Source: Trichopria drosophilae
Lineage: Eukaryota > Arthropoda > Insecta > Hymenoptera > Diapriidae
Assembly: GCA_030407085.1 (NCBI GenBank)
Contig: CM059585.1
Span: 113,635,501-113,699,500 of the forward strand
DNA length: 64,000 nucleotides
Direction of reading: 5' to 3'
In this document: positions 1 through 11,020 of the stretch, one piece after another
How positions within the stretch are numbered: position 1 is the stretch's first letter
Layout: the number at the start of each line of letters is the position of its first letter
Position numbers and translations under genes: made by a program
The notes under the pieces: generated by a model
Seen by the model: only the letters and a program-made list of their open reading frames with translations
What the model was told of the DNA's origin: nothing
Databases searched by the model: none

Positions 1-515
1 TAAAGAGCTCTTTGAGAAGTCTTAAATAACGTAAGATGTCTTAAATACTTATCAGAAGGCTTATGCGTCGATTTTAAGAGCTATATAAGATCTCTAAAAT
101 ATAAGGTCTCAGAAAAGAGGTCTTATTTGAGAGCTTTAACACATAAAATAAGTAATATAAATCGAAAGAAAATTATAGATTCTATTTTTGTACCGTAAAA
201 GCACTTATTTTGTCAGCACAGCTTATAATCTAGCAGTCTGCATATGAAGTAAATATCGCCCGATCTCATTTTTGGATTTAATCGCCATCTAGTGTCTCTG
301 AAAGAAACACAGATCTCAACAATGGGAGTCACGTTATTAAATGCAGACCACAAATTAGATTTAAGACCTCTTCTAGATTACGATTGTAAGAAGTCCTAAG
401 TAAGACATCTTTAAGAGATCGTTTTGTAGATTATCATAATTGATACCTCTTCAGTAAGTCTTATTGGAGATATTTTTGGACTGAGCTCTGAACGACCTCT
501 TTAAGAGGTATGTGT
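1..515. repeat. Interspersed repeat with recurring AAGAGGTCTTA-like motif
   Basis: Variants of the motif AAGAGGTCTTA recur roughly every 30 bases in positions 1-140 and again, in the opposite orientation, in 360-510, so the two halves are loosely inverted relative to each other. The right half (285-510) matches 5631-5860 in reverse complement over more than 200 bases with scattered mismatches. That repetition shows it is a dispersed element, not unique sequence. The left edge runs out of the window. No coding capacity is visible. Class unknown; a non-autonomous DNA element is my inference. Confidence 0.6.
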
Positions 516-1242
516 TGTATGAGTAGTAAACATTAATACACAATTTCTCTCAAAATCAGTGTACATAGTAAGTGACATGTCGACATATATTTCAAAGATC
601 TTAACTCATTAACCCCCCAAATGTACTTGAATTTAACATTGACTTCAGCGTTTATTTATCATAAACAATTATAAAAAAATCACGGAAACGTGGTATTTTG
701 TCAGAACGCATTTCTGTTACTTAAAATATATCGCCAATGCGATATACTATATTTTTTATTTTATTACTTTATTAACAAAATGGCGGTCGATGCGACGAAA
801 TACATGTGCGTTTTTCAAAATTGTATTAAATCTGACACGAAAGTAATCACGAGATTATAATGCATTATCTACGCAGAAAAGAATTTATTCACTGTAAAGA
901 AGGTTTTTTTAAATATGGCGAACTAAACCATTTCTTAACCTTAAACAACATTTGTTCACAGTTAAAATGCAACTGTTAATAATGAAGGAATCGTTTCATT
1001 GTCTAACAATTATTTCAACTATTATAATAATGTTTACAGAAAGTGCTTTAGCTCGCTATATTTAAAGAAGCTTTCGTTATAGTAAATAAATTATTTTATC
1101 AGTGTAGGGTTGTTTGCATCTCTAATTGAAACCTGTTATAAGTTTTGTTAAATTCAATATGACGGATCTAATATGAAGAATATTTATCGGTTCTGATTTC
1201 AATTGATTTTGATGATTTTCAGAATCATTGTGGTTTTTACGT
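516..1242. other. Intergenic AT-rich stretch
   Basis: No open frame, RNA gene or repeat that I can support. Mostly A/T-rich simple sequence. Confidence 0.5.
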
Positions 1243-1522
1243 CGCTGAATTCGAATTTATGATCAGATTTTAAAAATTCGAGATGGCGACTTCAAAAAGA
1301 CATGCACGTTCTCTGAAAGTTTTTCTCAAAAAACAACAACTTTTTTCGATTAATTTTTAAAATTGCTTGAGTAGTATACATGTTTGGAACTAGTTTTTTT
1401 CGGAAATTTTGCTTCGATATTTTGGCAAGATTATTATTACAACTGTAAATAACTAACAAAATGACCCTTTTGGATCTGCCATTTTGAATTTTCAAAATCT
1501 GAGGTCAGATTCGAATTCAGCG
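1243..1522. repeat. Dispersed repeat bounded by 14-bp inverted termini
   Basis: CGCTGAATTCGAAT at 1243-1256 and its exact reverse complement ATTCGAATTCAGCG at 1509-1522 bound about 280 bases. A very similar TCGGATTCGAATTCAGCG block recurs near 49790, and a related block (TTCTGACTTCGGATTC type) recurs in the foldback at 17.7-20.2 kb, so this is one dispersed family. The minus-strand open frame inside (67 codons) has no recognisable domain and is treated as chance. Confidence 0.55.
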
Positions 1523-4500
1523 ATCCTGAGGAACAAATTTCTGCTATTTTCTATGTAAAGAAAAATGTATGTTTCAAAGTGTTAATAGACATTTTTGTAA
1601 ATAATTGAGCATTTTAATACTGAAAATAAAGTTGAACTTCGACAAGTATTTTTTTAGTATAACAAACTTATTTTTTATTTGTATAATGTGAACAAAAATT
1701 TATAATTGCACTTTCCAAAATGGTTGTACATTCAACTTACAATCCTGTTTTCCCTTTCCTCCATAAATTATTTTACTCATTTCAATACTAAAAAAAAGTT
1801 ACTACCAAATTATTAATTTTGCTTTTCAATCGGGCCGACCCCAGTAATTTCAATTTTTTTAACTATGCCGTAACACTCTGAATAGAAAACAGAGTTAAAA
1901 TTTCATTCTTTTAAAACCTGACTTTCACTATAACAAGAATCGAAACTAGCTCTCAATAAGTGAAATTTTTACATTGTGTTAAGAATTGCTCGGTTTTCAC
2001 TCCAGAACATTTGTACCGTGAACTTTCACTCTAATTGATTCGAAAAAATCACCCCAACTAGAATGAAAAAATTCTTTTGTTTAAAAAGATCTATATCGTT
2101 TTCAAACTAAAGTTTTAAAATCATTGACTTCAATTTTAGTAGAACAATTCCATTTTGAAATTAAATCCGGTTCTAGAAAATTGCAACATTTTGTCTTTAT
2201 GGGATAAACTACAATCGATATTATATTGTGTTAATCGCACATAAATGGAAACATTTTACACCTCGTGAATGGGGGAAACAGTTCGATTTTTCAATGCCAA
2301 TGCCAAATGCCCCGTGCAATGAAATATTCAATAGTATGGTTTGTGAAATGTAAACGACCTGTGTTTACCTTCTAAGCAACGCTACCGTCACACGTGGGTT
2401 TCTGAATAAAGACATTATTTTTACAATGCTCATTTACATAACACAGAATCCTTTCCTTGTATTTTCTATTTGTTTCCCGAGTTTTCTGAATTATTGCAGA
2501 ATAAGTGACCGTCGTAGTTCATTTATATACTCAAACGTGCGAGGTTCTCTGTTTGTACAATTGAATTGGAGAATTCGATTGAATTGGAGAGATTTCCATG
2601 CGGAAATGTTCGTCAATGAAATCGAATTTTTGCAAAATCGTTAATATATGATACGTTTTTAAGCATTTGTCTTCATTAATTTTTTACGAATTTTACAGTC
2701 GGTTAATGATTTTGTCATAATTACCTATCAAAAGTTCATCTAATTTTTATAATGGGGTTAAAAATATTTTTTGTTTATTTTATTTTTATAATAATTAAGA
2801 GAACACTTATACACTAGAAACGATCATGCTGATAAATTCAGCAATCATGCAGAATACTGGACAGTAGTTCAAAGAACTATCTATAAACCCTGTTGATGTA
2901 GATATTTTTACTATTTTACTTAGGTTCTACTATTAGTAAACGCAGTAAAAATAATCCATGCATGTGTGATTTTTTGAAATTTAATTAAATTAGCGTCTGC
3001 AATTCCTTTCCATAACTTTCGGAAACTCGAAGCTGTTTTAACAACTTTAGCTTTTAACTTACAGCTACTGAAACTAATAAAATGTCAAATTTAATCAAAT
3101 TTGTTTGATATAATATAATTAAATCATAAAATTTAGTGTAATTTATCATATATGGATCTTTATTTCGAGATTTAATTACAATTAAGATACAAATTTTTGA
3201 TTATTTTTTTGTTACATAAATTAAATTAAAATGTATGTTATATTTATGTTTAAACAGCCTACATTTTAAAATTAAATAGTGTTTGCTCTACGTTTACAAT
3301 TTAAATTCAACATATCTTTGAAGCAATCCAAAGACTGCAATTCACTGAAATAAATTTAAAAACCTTTAATTTCTGTTGACTTAAATGTATATTATGATGT
3401 GACTTAATGGTTCATCAAAACTGGACGAAACCCGACTTTCGATACATAATGAATTTTCTTCCGCTTGTAACTTAATTAACATCCTATCTTACTTTTGATG
3501 CTGAAATATCCAAGTTTATTAAATTAAATGTATTACTTTTTTCTTTAATTTTAAATCACTACTTTCAGTCACTGTAGGTTCATTTTTTAATTTTTCACAC
3601 GGTTTTTATATCCATTATTACCCCACTTTCTTTTTTTTTTGTTACTGCAATTATATGTCGGTGAACTCTCATTTCAAGCTGATGTAATAATCAATGATAG
3701 AGACTAAATGTTAAATTATTTCAGATGTTTTATTAAGACGATCCTTTTTTAAGAATAATAAATAATTACGATAAACAGTCTTTTTACAAACTGCACTTTA
3801 ATCCACGTTGATAATAAAAAAAATACAATTCCAAAATATATATAAAATTTTTTTTTTAAATTATTCGAAAATATTTAGGCAAATGGAAACAGATAAGAAA
3901 TTTCCTTATTAAATTTTTCGTCTCTCATTCGGTGAAAATATAAAAAAGAAATTTGTTTGAAACAAAAATGTTGATTATGTAAATTTTGTTCGTCAGTAGA
4001 TTCTGTAAACTTAAATATTTTTTAATGTTCAAGTTGTGAATGTGTAATTTTCATTTTCTCAAACTTTTGCAAACAAAAAACAATTTTTTTTTATACTTAA
4101 TTAAATGTTTTCAGCAAGGTCACAAATTTCCTTAATTTTCAACGAATTTTCATTGCGTAATTTTTATGTTATCTTTAAGAAACAAAAATTCAAGCACATG
4201 GTGTACGACGTAAAATTCCATCCTCTTTCATAATCTGACCGTAGAATTCTTCTCATGCATAAAAAGTTAGAAATTATTTATTGCAAAAAAATGCAATGTT
4301 TTTTTTACTGTAAAAGTTATTAGATTTAAAATTTATACATGACATCGGTATTGTATGTATTCATTTTTACATAAAAATGGTATTCGAAATAAAAATTTTG
4401 TTCAAAAATATCAGATCGCTTAAAAAAAGTGGTATTATCTTTTTTACAAATGCTTCGAATAAAATGTTCTTAAAATTCAGCGTTATAGATTTCTTTTTTA

Positions 4501-4607
4501 TCCTATTTTGAAAAATATTTTCTTTAAATATTTTTCTAATGAATTCTAAGCATTTTACATAGTAAAAAAAAAGTCTTAAAATTGTTACATATTCAATTCA
4601 GCGCCGT
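1523..4607. other. Intergenic AT-rich stretch, no gene seen
   Basis: Very A/T-rich with many homopolymer runs. The only longer open frame (2426-2644, 72 codons) has no family motif. A short imperfect tandem of about 16 bases (GAATTGGAGA core) occurs near 2558-2592. Nothing else can be supported. Confidence 0.5.
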
Positions 4608-4851
4608 AAAAGGCTTAATTTCAGCCTAAAATTGTGCTAATTTTCTTAAATTAAAAACCTTGTTTTTTAGTTTTGGAAACTTACTTTTAGTCAATATTCA
4701 GGTTTGAAATAAGAATTCTCTAACTTAGGTGTGACTTTAAGCGTAAATCTCGACTAAAATTAAACCTTGCTGTCTGAAAGTAAGACTTTAAGCGCAAATA
4801 TTGACTTAATTTAAGAAAATTAGCTGAATTATAAACTGAAATAAAACCTTT
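4608..4851. mobile_element. MITE with about 44-bp terminal inverted repeats
   Basis: The left end (AAAGGCTTAATTTCAG, continuing to AATTTTCTTAAATT) matches the reverse complement of the right end with a few mismatches over about 44 bases. The whole is 244 bp and non-coding. A second copy of the family lies at 43183-43433, with the same AGGCTTAATTT.AGCCT terminus. It is a small non-autonomous inverted-repeat element. No clear target duplication is visible, so the superfamily is not assigned. Confidence 0.65.
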
Positions 4852-4988
4852 CCACTACTTTCTAGAATAACATTTTGCACAAAAGAAATATAATAACGAG
4901 GGTAATTTATTATTCTATTTACATTTGTCCCACTGGGTAAATACAACAGTTCCTTCTTTTAATTTTATGCAGTTTATTTGAAAAACGA

Positions 4989-5365
4989 TAAAAAACTAAT
5001 TTTTAATCCACATTAGAGCAATATTTTGCTCGTAAATAAATACAAAAATACAAATAGTTTTCGTGAACTACTAAAAAGTGTCAATAATTCCCAGGGGAGT
5101 GGCGCTACTTTCGCTAGAGGCGTATACTTATATTTATTGCCATCAAGATTCGCCCCGCATTGAAATTAATTGTTTTAAAGCGACATGAAAACACGCATAA
5201 TGTGGTCAAATAAGTTTTAAAAGATCGATTTAAGAAATTGAATTCCATGTATCTCAGACCACAGAGTAGTTTACTTCTTACGCAATTTTATTACCTTGGT
5301 CTTAACAAGACAATAAAAAATGTTGTTAAATTATACAAATAAATGTTTTCTGCGTTAAGTGACTT
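4989..5365. repeat. Perfect 377-bp direct repeat, copy 1
   Basis: Reads identically to 5862-6238 by eye, base for base, at an offset of 873. Matching stops abruptly at both ends. The ends are not TG/CA, so these are not typical LTRs. Complete identity in a decayed neighbourhood implies a recent duplication or an assembly duplication. Confidence 0.9.
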
Positions 5366-5630
5366 CATTTTAAATTTATTTTATTTTCATATTATTTCGA
5401 TATATCGAGGGAACCGATATAGATTTCAATATGTCATAAAATAAAGATTCAATACAACATTTTATTACTACATTTTGGTTAGTTATATTATTAAAATTAG
5501 TTTAACTATTTTGTATTAAATTTTGTATTAAATACATAACGTATTTAATTACACTACGAAGTGTATGTAACGATAGTCCTCATGAGGTCTGAATTACGAT
5601 ATAAAATGAAGTCTTACCCATATAGAAAAT
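5366..5630. other. Spacer between the 377-bp direct repeats
   Basis: AT-rich, non-coding. It leads into the inverted copy of the 1-515 repeat. No open frame. Confidence 0.5.
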
Positions 5631-5860
5631 ATCTCTTAAAGAGATCGTCCAAAGTTCAGTCCAAAGATATCTCAAAAAAAACCCTGAAGAGGTCTTAATT
5701 ATGATAATCTATAAATGAGCTCTTAAAGATGTCTTACTTGGGACTTTTGAAAATCGTAATCTCGAAGAGGTCTTAAATCTACCTCGTTTTGGACCATCTC
5801 TCTTTTATTACAGTAATTCCCATTGTTGAGATCTGTGTTTCTTCAAGAGACACTAGGTAG
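5631..5860 (-). repeat. Inverted copy of the repeat at 285-510
   Basis: The reverse complement matches 285-510, including the shared block GTGTCTCT..GAAGAAACACAGATCTCAACAATGGGA (split here by one mismatch) and the AAGACCTCTT / AAGACATCTTTAAGAG motifs. It ends at the exact boundary of the second 377-bp direct repeat (5862), so the two features share a breakpoint. Confidence 0.75.
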
Positions 5861-5861
5861 C

Positions 5862-6238
5862 TAAAAAACTAATTTTTAATCCACATTAGAGCAATATTTT
5901 GCTCGTAAATAAATACAAAAATACAAATAGTTTTCGTGAACTACTAAAAAGTGTCAATAATTCCCAGGGGAGTGGCGCTACTTTCGCTAGAGGCGTATAC
6001 TTATATTTATTGCCATCAAGATTCGCCCCGCATTGAAATTAATTGTTTTAAAGCGACATGAAAACACGCATAATGTGGTCAAATAAGTTTTAAAAGATCG
6101 ATTTAAGAAATTGAATTCCATGTATCTCAGACCACAGAGTAGTTTACTTCTTACGCAATTTTATTACCTTGGTCTTAACAAGACAATAAAAAATGTTGTT
6201 AAATTATACAAATAAATGTTTTCTGCGTTAAGTGACTT
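5862..6238. repeat. Perfect 377-bp direct repeat, copy 2
   Basis: Identical to 4989-5365. Its left edge coincides with the end of the inverted repeat copy at 5631-5860. Confidence 0.9.
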
Positions 6239-6517
6239 TTTAAAATTTACTGACGAGACTCAAACCATAATACTAATTATTACCAAGAGCCCAAAGTTAG
6301 TTTGACCCAAAAAGTGGGTTGCTAATTTAACAACTAGTTTTCGACACTAAATTTAATGTTTCTTACTCTTCACTAATTAATAATAATCTTTTTGCATTAA
6401 TATTAGTAGTTTATTAACAACTCAATTTTATACAATACTTCGTAGGAAATTTTATTTTTCCAAATTTAAAGGATTATTACTTAAATTTAGTAATAAGTTG
6501 AACATTTCTTAATGACT
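6239..6517. other. Intergenic stretch, nothing seen
   Basis: AT-rich, no open frame or repeat structure that I can support. Confidence 0.45.
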
Positions 6518-6759
6518 TCCACGCAGAAAAAATAGATGAAATTATTATCTACAAATTTAGAATATATCTCCAGATTATTCTCTTTACTATCTTTGATAGT
6601 ATACTTTACTATCTCAACGATTAGAATAATTTTATAACATGGAAGTATCACTACTTCTATAGTAGTAGTACTATCTTAGATAGTGCCCATAAATATGATT
6701 ATAATAACATTCACGGGATGTTCATTATCCTCTTCTTAACATCTAATTTTCTGTGTGGA
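6518..6759. mobile_element. Small TIR element (MITE)
   Basis: TCCACGCAGAAAAAATAGATG at the left pairs with CATCTAATTTTCTGTGTGGA at the right, with about three mismatches. The interior is non-coding with several ACTATC/GATAGT palindromic words. About 242 bp, consistent with a MITE. No target duplication could be confirmed. Confidence 0.5.
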
Positions 6760-7508
6760 TCTAAATCGGTCTAACAAGTACGCCGGGTTTTCGGAAATGA
6801 TTCACACTGAGAGAAATTGTATAAGAATTTATACTATTCTGACTGAGAAGTCGAGTACGGACTGGTATTTTTATTGACATACCATTATTTTAGTAAATTT
6901 TCATAATTAACTGCCTTGCAATTCCATTACAAAGTATAGGAAAATTAACTAAAATAATGTGTTAATCAATTAAATTGGCTTAAGTTTACCAGAATTAAAA
7001 TAAAGAGAAAAGTATTGGTTTATTTTCGGTGAACTAAACAGGTTTTATAGTCAGATTTATGGAAAATATTACATTCAATTCCAAATTTACTAATCTCAAT
7101 ATCAACTACTAAACCAGTTAGCAACTTTCGATTCCTTTAAACTTCATGACAAATTAGTACTTTTTCCAATGATAGAAATTGTATAAATAGCAGTTTTTTA
7201 TATTCTCTGTAGTTATATCTCTACAACGAATAGCACACTTGACTAAATTATACGGGACTGTACTGCAAGTCCTAGTTAGAATAGTCAAATTCCTGTACAA
7301 CTTCTCGCAGAGGAAACATTTCAAATTTGTTGTATAGGTTTAGTTACTGAATTAGTTTAACAATCGGTATTAACATTAGTAAACTTGCAACAGCATGTAA
7401 TACTCCCCACTAATCTAATTGTACCAATTGCTTAGCAAAATTCCAACAAAAATTTAAATCTTGATGGATTCGAATTTGACTCAATTTCTTCTATTTCAAT
7501 TCTGGTAA
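6760..7508. other. Intergenic stretch, nothing seen
   Basis: AT-rich and non-coding. No convincing repeats or open frames. Confidence 0.45.
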
Positions 7509-7629
7509 TCCCTGGTAGAAATTTGTACATTTTTTATTATACTCGCCCATTTCCTCTATACCTTTGACATGGTGAATATGAAAGTTATACAAGAATTGTA
7601 CAAAAATTCGTTTTCATTTCTACCAGGGA
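7509..7629. mobile_element. 121-bp hairpin MITE, CCCTGGTAGAAAT termini
   Basis: TCCCTGGTAGAAAT at 7509-7522 is the exact reverse complement of ATTTCTACCAGGGA at 7616-7629, and the pairing continues weakly inward (TTTGTACA / TGTACAAA). The termini resemble those of the larger element at 36268-36818 (CCCTGATAGAGAT), so both probably belong to one TA-inserting, Tc1/mariner-like MITE group (inference). Confidence 0.65.
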
Positions 7630-8078
7630 TGTTACGTCACTTTTAAAATTTTCATGTACATGGACATAATACTGATCATACTAAATATCGCGAGAACGAG
7701 AAAAAATGTAGCAGCAGAAAAATCACAACATATCCCCTTGACAAGCCATTCCTTGATTAACTCATCTGAAACGTCAAATACTGTAATAGAAATGTTCTCC
7801 ACCTAATCGAACCCTCGGTATCTCCAAATCTGATTCAATCTTGACAATCTACAAGTCAACTATTCCATGGCGTTTAACTAAGTGGTCAGAAAGAGCATGC
7901 CTGATCAAACTTCACTTTCACACTGGACCTTTGGTCGTGTTGTCATGGATCCATGGATCCCAGCGAGAGGAGCGTATCGACTGCACTGGAATTGATCTCG
8001 TGTTCATCCCAAAGACGAAACAAGTAAAACTTGGAAAATGACTCCAGAGAAGGGGGCAGGGGGTGATAGTGAAGATGA
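7630..8078. other. Upstream flank of the promoter island
   Basis: Composition shifts from AT-rich to GC-rich towards 8050 (G-rich run near 8052-8062). No supported gene. The 66-codon frame at 7841-8041 has no recognisable motif. Confidence 0.4.
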
Positions 8079-8327
8079 GGCTCTGAGGGAAGGGGAGAGA
8101 AAAAAAACGGTAAAACGTCGCTATTTCCTAATTACCAAGACCGTACCGTAGGGACGATTCCCGTCGACGAAGACGCCGACGACGAGGACTTGGAGAACTA
8201 TGGGGAAGAGGCCCGCGACACTGGTGGAGGTAAAGGAGGAATAGAGCTGGTATCGGGGTACCGCTATCCCAGGAGCCAATGGGGGCCTCCTTTAAGCCGG
8301 AACGTTCCAACCGAGGATCGGCTTTGA
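8079..8327 (+). other. ATG-less acidic open frame upstream of the TATA box
   Basis: One forward frame is open for 82 codons between stops at 8076 and 8325, inside the GC-rich island, and has no ATG. Its middle is strikingly acidic (VDEDADDEDLENYGEEARD) followed by a glycine-rich stretch, which looks more like protein than most frames here. A donor-like GAG|GTAAAG occurs near 8230 and an acceptor-like TTACCAAG| near 8140, so a small internal exon is conceivable. No family is recognised. It may equally be chance in GC-rich promoter DNA. Confidence 0.2.
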
Positions 8328-8360
8328 GTCGCTCCGGCGGATGCCGCTGCCACCTCGGTT

Positions 8361-8367
8361 TATAAAG
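8361..8367 (+). promoter_or_regulatory. TATA box of the candidate first exon
   Basis: TATAAAG, preceded by CGGTT, lies in a GC-rich island flanked by AT-rich DNA. About 30 bases downstream would put the start near 8392. An alternative core is an initiator-like ATCAGG with A at 8420 and GGTCG beginning exactly 27 bases later (8447), the usual +28 position of a downstream promoter element. The two do not agree on one start, so the exact start site is open. Confidence 0.5.
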
Positions 8368-8391
8368 TCAGGCCCAGCCGCGGCCTCGAGG

Positions 8392-8641
8392 ACAGAACCG
8401 TGCCGACAGCGCAACCATCAGGACGTTTTTCGAGTAGTGTGCGTGTGGTCGGGTCGGCGGGTGCGAGTCACTTATTTTTTTTTTCTTCGTGTCCGACGTC
8501 TACTAACAGGTGCCATACCTGTCGTGACATTTTTTTTTTGAGTTTTGAATTTTTTGGTTCTTTAAGCCAATCCGTAAGGACAACAGTGTCTTGTGCTTCG
8601 CCAAAGAAGTGGACTCTAACTGGTCAAGTGCTATTTTCAAG
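8392..8641 (+). other. Candidate non-coding first exon (5' UTR)
   Basis: About 250 bases follow the TATA box and end in TTTTCAAG|GTACGT, a near-consensus metazoan donor (GT at 8642). There is no ATG on the + strand anywhere in 8391-8641, as expected for a 5'-untranslated leader and unusual for a 250-base stretch. It contains two long T runs (8474-8483 and 8530-8539). Joining its last bases (CAAG) to each downstream composite site would regenerate AAG|GTGAG, a good donor, which fits recursive splicing of the following intron. The host gene is unknown because no coding exon falls in the window. The exon start is uncertain by a few tens of bases. Confidence 0.5.
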
Positions 8642-8647
8642 GTACGT

Positions 8648-10885
8648 GCGACACCCACCGAACTATTGTGTTCTCCTGGATGGATACGCCGCTACCGCAC
8701 AAGGTTCATGTTCCAAGTGACATGCAAGTGCGATTAACCGTTGCTCCAGTTGCACCGGGGACAAGTGTAGGCCAAAGTTCTCCAGTGACTTGAACAGGAT
8801 AAAAAAAATTTGTTCGCGATGAAAAGGTCCAAACGGAGTCGTAAAGCCATCATCTTTGCTAGAAACAAAATACAGTTTAGAATGGCCAGACTTAAAGATA
8901 GTTTACTATGCTGAACATCTACCACACAAATAACGTAAATTACTGTCTATGAAGTTACCAAATGGACATTGGTAAATTCAACTTTTTACATGGTAATTTC
9001 GACTATTTGTCTGGTAATTTTTGGTGAATGGTTTGAAGGTTACTGTCGAAGCTATAATTCTTCTCCAGTGGGGTTTCAAGTGAACATGAGGTTTTAACGA
9101 CCAGTTGTCAAAGGAGTTGACACCTTTTGCTACTCAAGTACCAAATGATCAATTTTAACGTCAGTGCTGTAAAAAAAACTTGATTTAACTTTTTTCGTAG
9201 TCGTTTGACCGATATACATGATCTTTTTTTCAGTACATATATTAAATTATCTTTTTTAATACATTTCTGGGACTATAACATTTTTAAGCCCAATTGTTGT
9301 TGAGTTTTAAAAATAAATTAGTGATCATGGTTTAATGTTAGGCAACACTGCATGTAAAAATATCTGATTGAAGTACATAATGTTTTGCTAATGTCATGAT
9401 TAAAAATATAAAACAAAATAATAAACTAATTAACTTTTTATGGACATTTAAAATAGAACATTTCATTAAATTTTGCCTGAGTATTGTTGAAATTTAATAA
9501 ATGATCATGAAGCAAAATCATAAATGCAATTTAAATGTCATGACATTAACTGTATAGAACGAAAAAGATCAATTTTCAAAGCTAAAAAATTTGTTTTGAT
9601 TGAACATAATTTTTTCAACTCGATAAGATTTCTTAAACGAAACATGAAATCAAAGTTCAGCAACAAATTAAAGTTGAGCACGAGGACGAAAAAAATTAAA
9701 ACATGATTTGAGCACTGGATTTAACAAGAATAAGAAGACAGAACTTTTCCATTAATGTTTAGCCATTTTTTTGTTATATAATTTGTTATACCATTTCAAT
9801 GTTTAGTGAGAAATCGTAAATAGAAAACAATTTTTAATGAATACCGAAAATAATTTAAATAATTTGTAGAACTAAATTGTTTTTGTTAAATATTACTAAA
9901 AATTCATCATATTATATACAGACTTTTTTTTATTAAAGTAGTTAATATAATGTATATAGTATATTTACTCAAACAACTTTAGTAAAACATTTAGTATTTA
10001 GTAAAACAAAAAATTTTGCTTGTGGCGTTTTTACCAAAAATCAAACTTTTACATTATTTATTAAGTTTTACAACTATAAAAAAGCCATTTTGGTTTAAAT
10101 AAAGCATAATTATAAGTTTTACAACTTTTCAATCCACTTACAAAAAAATTGTAATCGAAGGATTTTGTATAGATTTTGGGCTACTTATGAAGAAAAATAT
10201 TTTTCAATTCTTTAATATCAAAAAATATAATTTTTCGCTAAACCACAACCAAAACATCTTAACAATTACAAAAAAATTGTCTACGATTTTAAAATCATAC
10301 TTGGTACCATAGTAAACACGTACGTAGTAAGTCATTATTTTATGCGTATTCATTCAGATTTTCCACTTTTGCTGGAAGATGACAAAGATTTTTTTTTAAG
10401 GAGAGATGAATCAAACGTTCAGAATGGTCACGTATGCCATTAACAACATCCTAACGAGTCTGTACCACTAACAGAAAATATTTGTCCTGTCAACACTTGT
10501 CTCCCGGTGCACCTCAAAGGAGCCGTTCGACTCTCGGACGAATTGCCGTATACGTGTAAGCGTGTCGAACTATCGTTGGGCATAAAGACGGTCCAGATTT
10601 TTGGGGCTCGACTTTAATAACAATGATGGTTGGTGGAATCTGATGTTGCGGGAGTGGCGTTTCCATAATGGAATAATTTTTTAATTAGTCTTAGATGATG
10701 TTTTTCATTCCCACGCTGAACACGCGGCGGTCAAAGTCACGGATACCGTATAGTGCAACGTACGGTAACGCGTATATTACGTATGTACACATACCTTCAT
10801 ACGTATTTATTATATGTCTCGGATGTGTTCTCGAGGGAATAATAAAGGCGTGAAAAAGAAAATCATTATTTCAACTGACTACGAT
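8648..10885. other. Proximal intron, AT-rich, no gene seen
   Basis: 8648-8930 is still moderately GC-rich, then the sequence becomes A/T-rich. The 60-codon lysine-rich frame at 9524-9706 has no motif. 10490-10800 is a more complex patch (GC-containing, with ACGTACG words) that could be regulatory, but nothing specific can be called. Confidence 0.4.
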
Positions 10886-11020
10886 CGAATTCAATGTTTT
10901 GGAGTGAAAATTCACTCCTTATGGAGTGAAAAGTCAATCTGCATGACGTCATTCATTATAAAAGAGTGGCTTCATTTTCACACTATAAAAAGTAAATGTT
11001 CACTCAAAATTTAGAGTAAT
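10886..11020. repeat. Diverged copy of the AAAGTGAAAATT MITE family
   Basis: It contains a perfect 18-base palindrome GGAGTGAAAATTCACTCC (10901-10918) and ends in CTCAAAATTTAGAGT. Read in reverse, the right end resembles the terminus of the hairpin MITE in the foldback at 19.66-19.86 kb (ACTCTAAATTT..GTGAA). It is degenerate, and the boundaries are approximate. Confidence 0.4.

Noticed and set aside
4989..6238. LTR retrotransposon reading of the 377-bp direct repeats
   Set aside because: Ends are not TG..CA, no primer-binding site or polypurine tract, internal region only 496 bases and non-coding.
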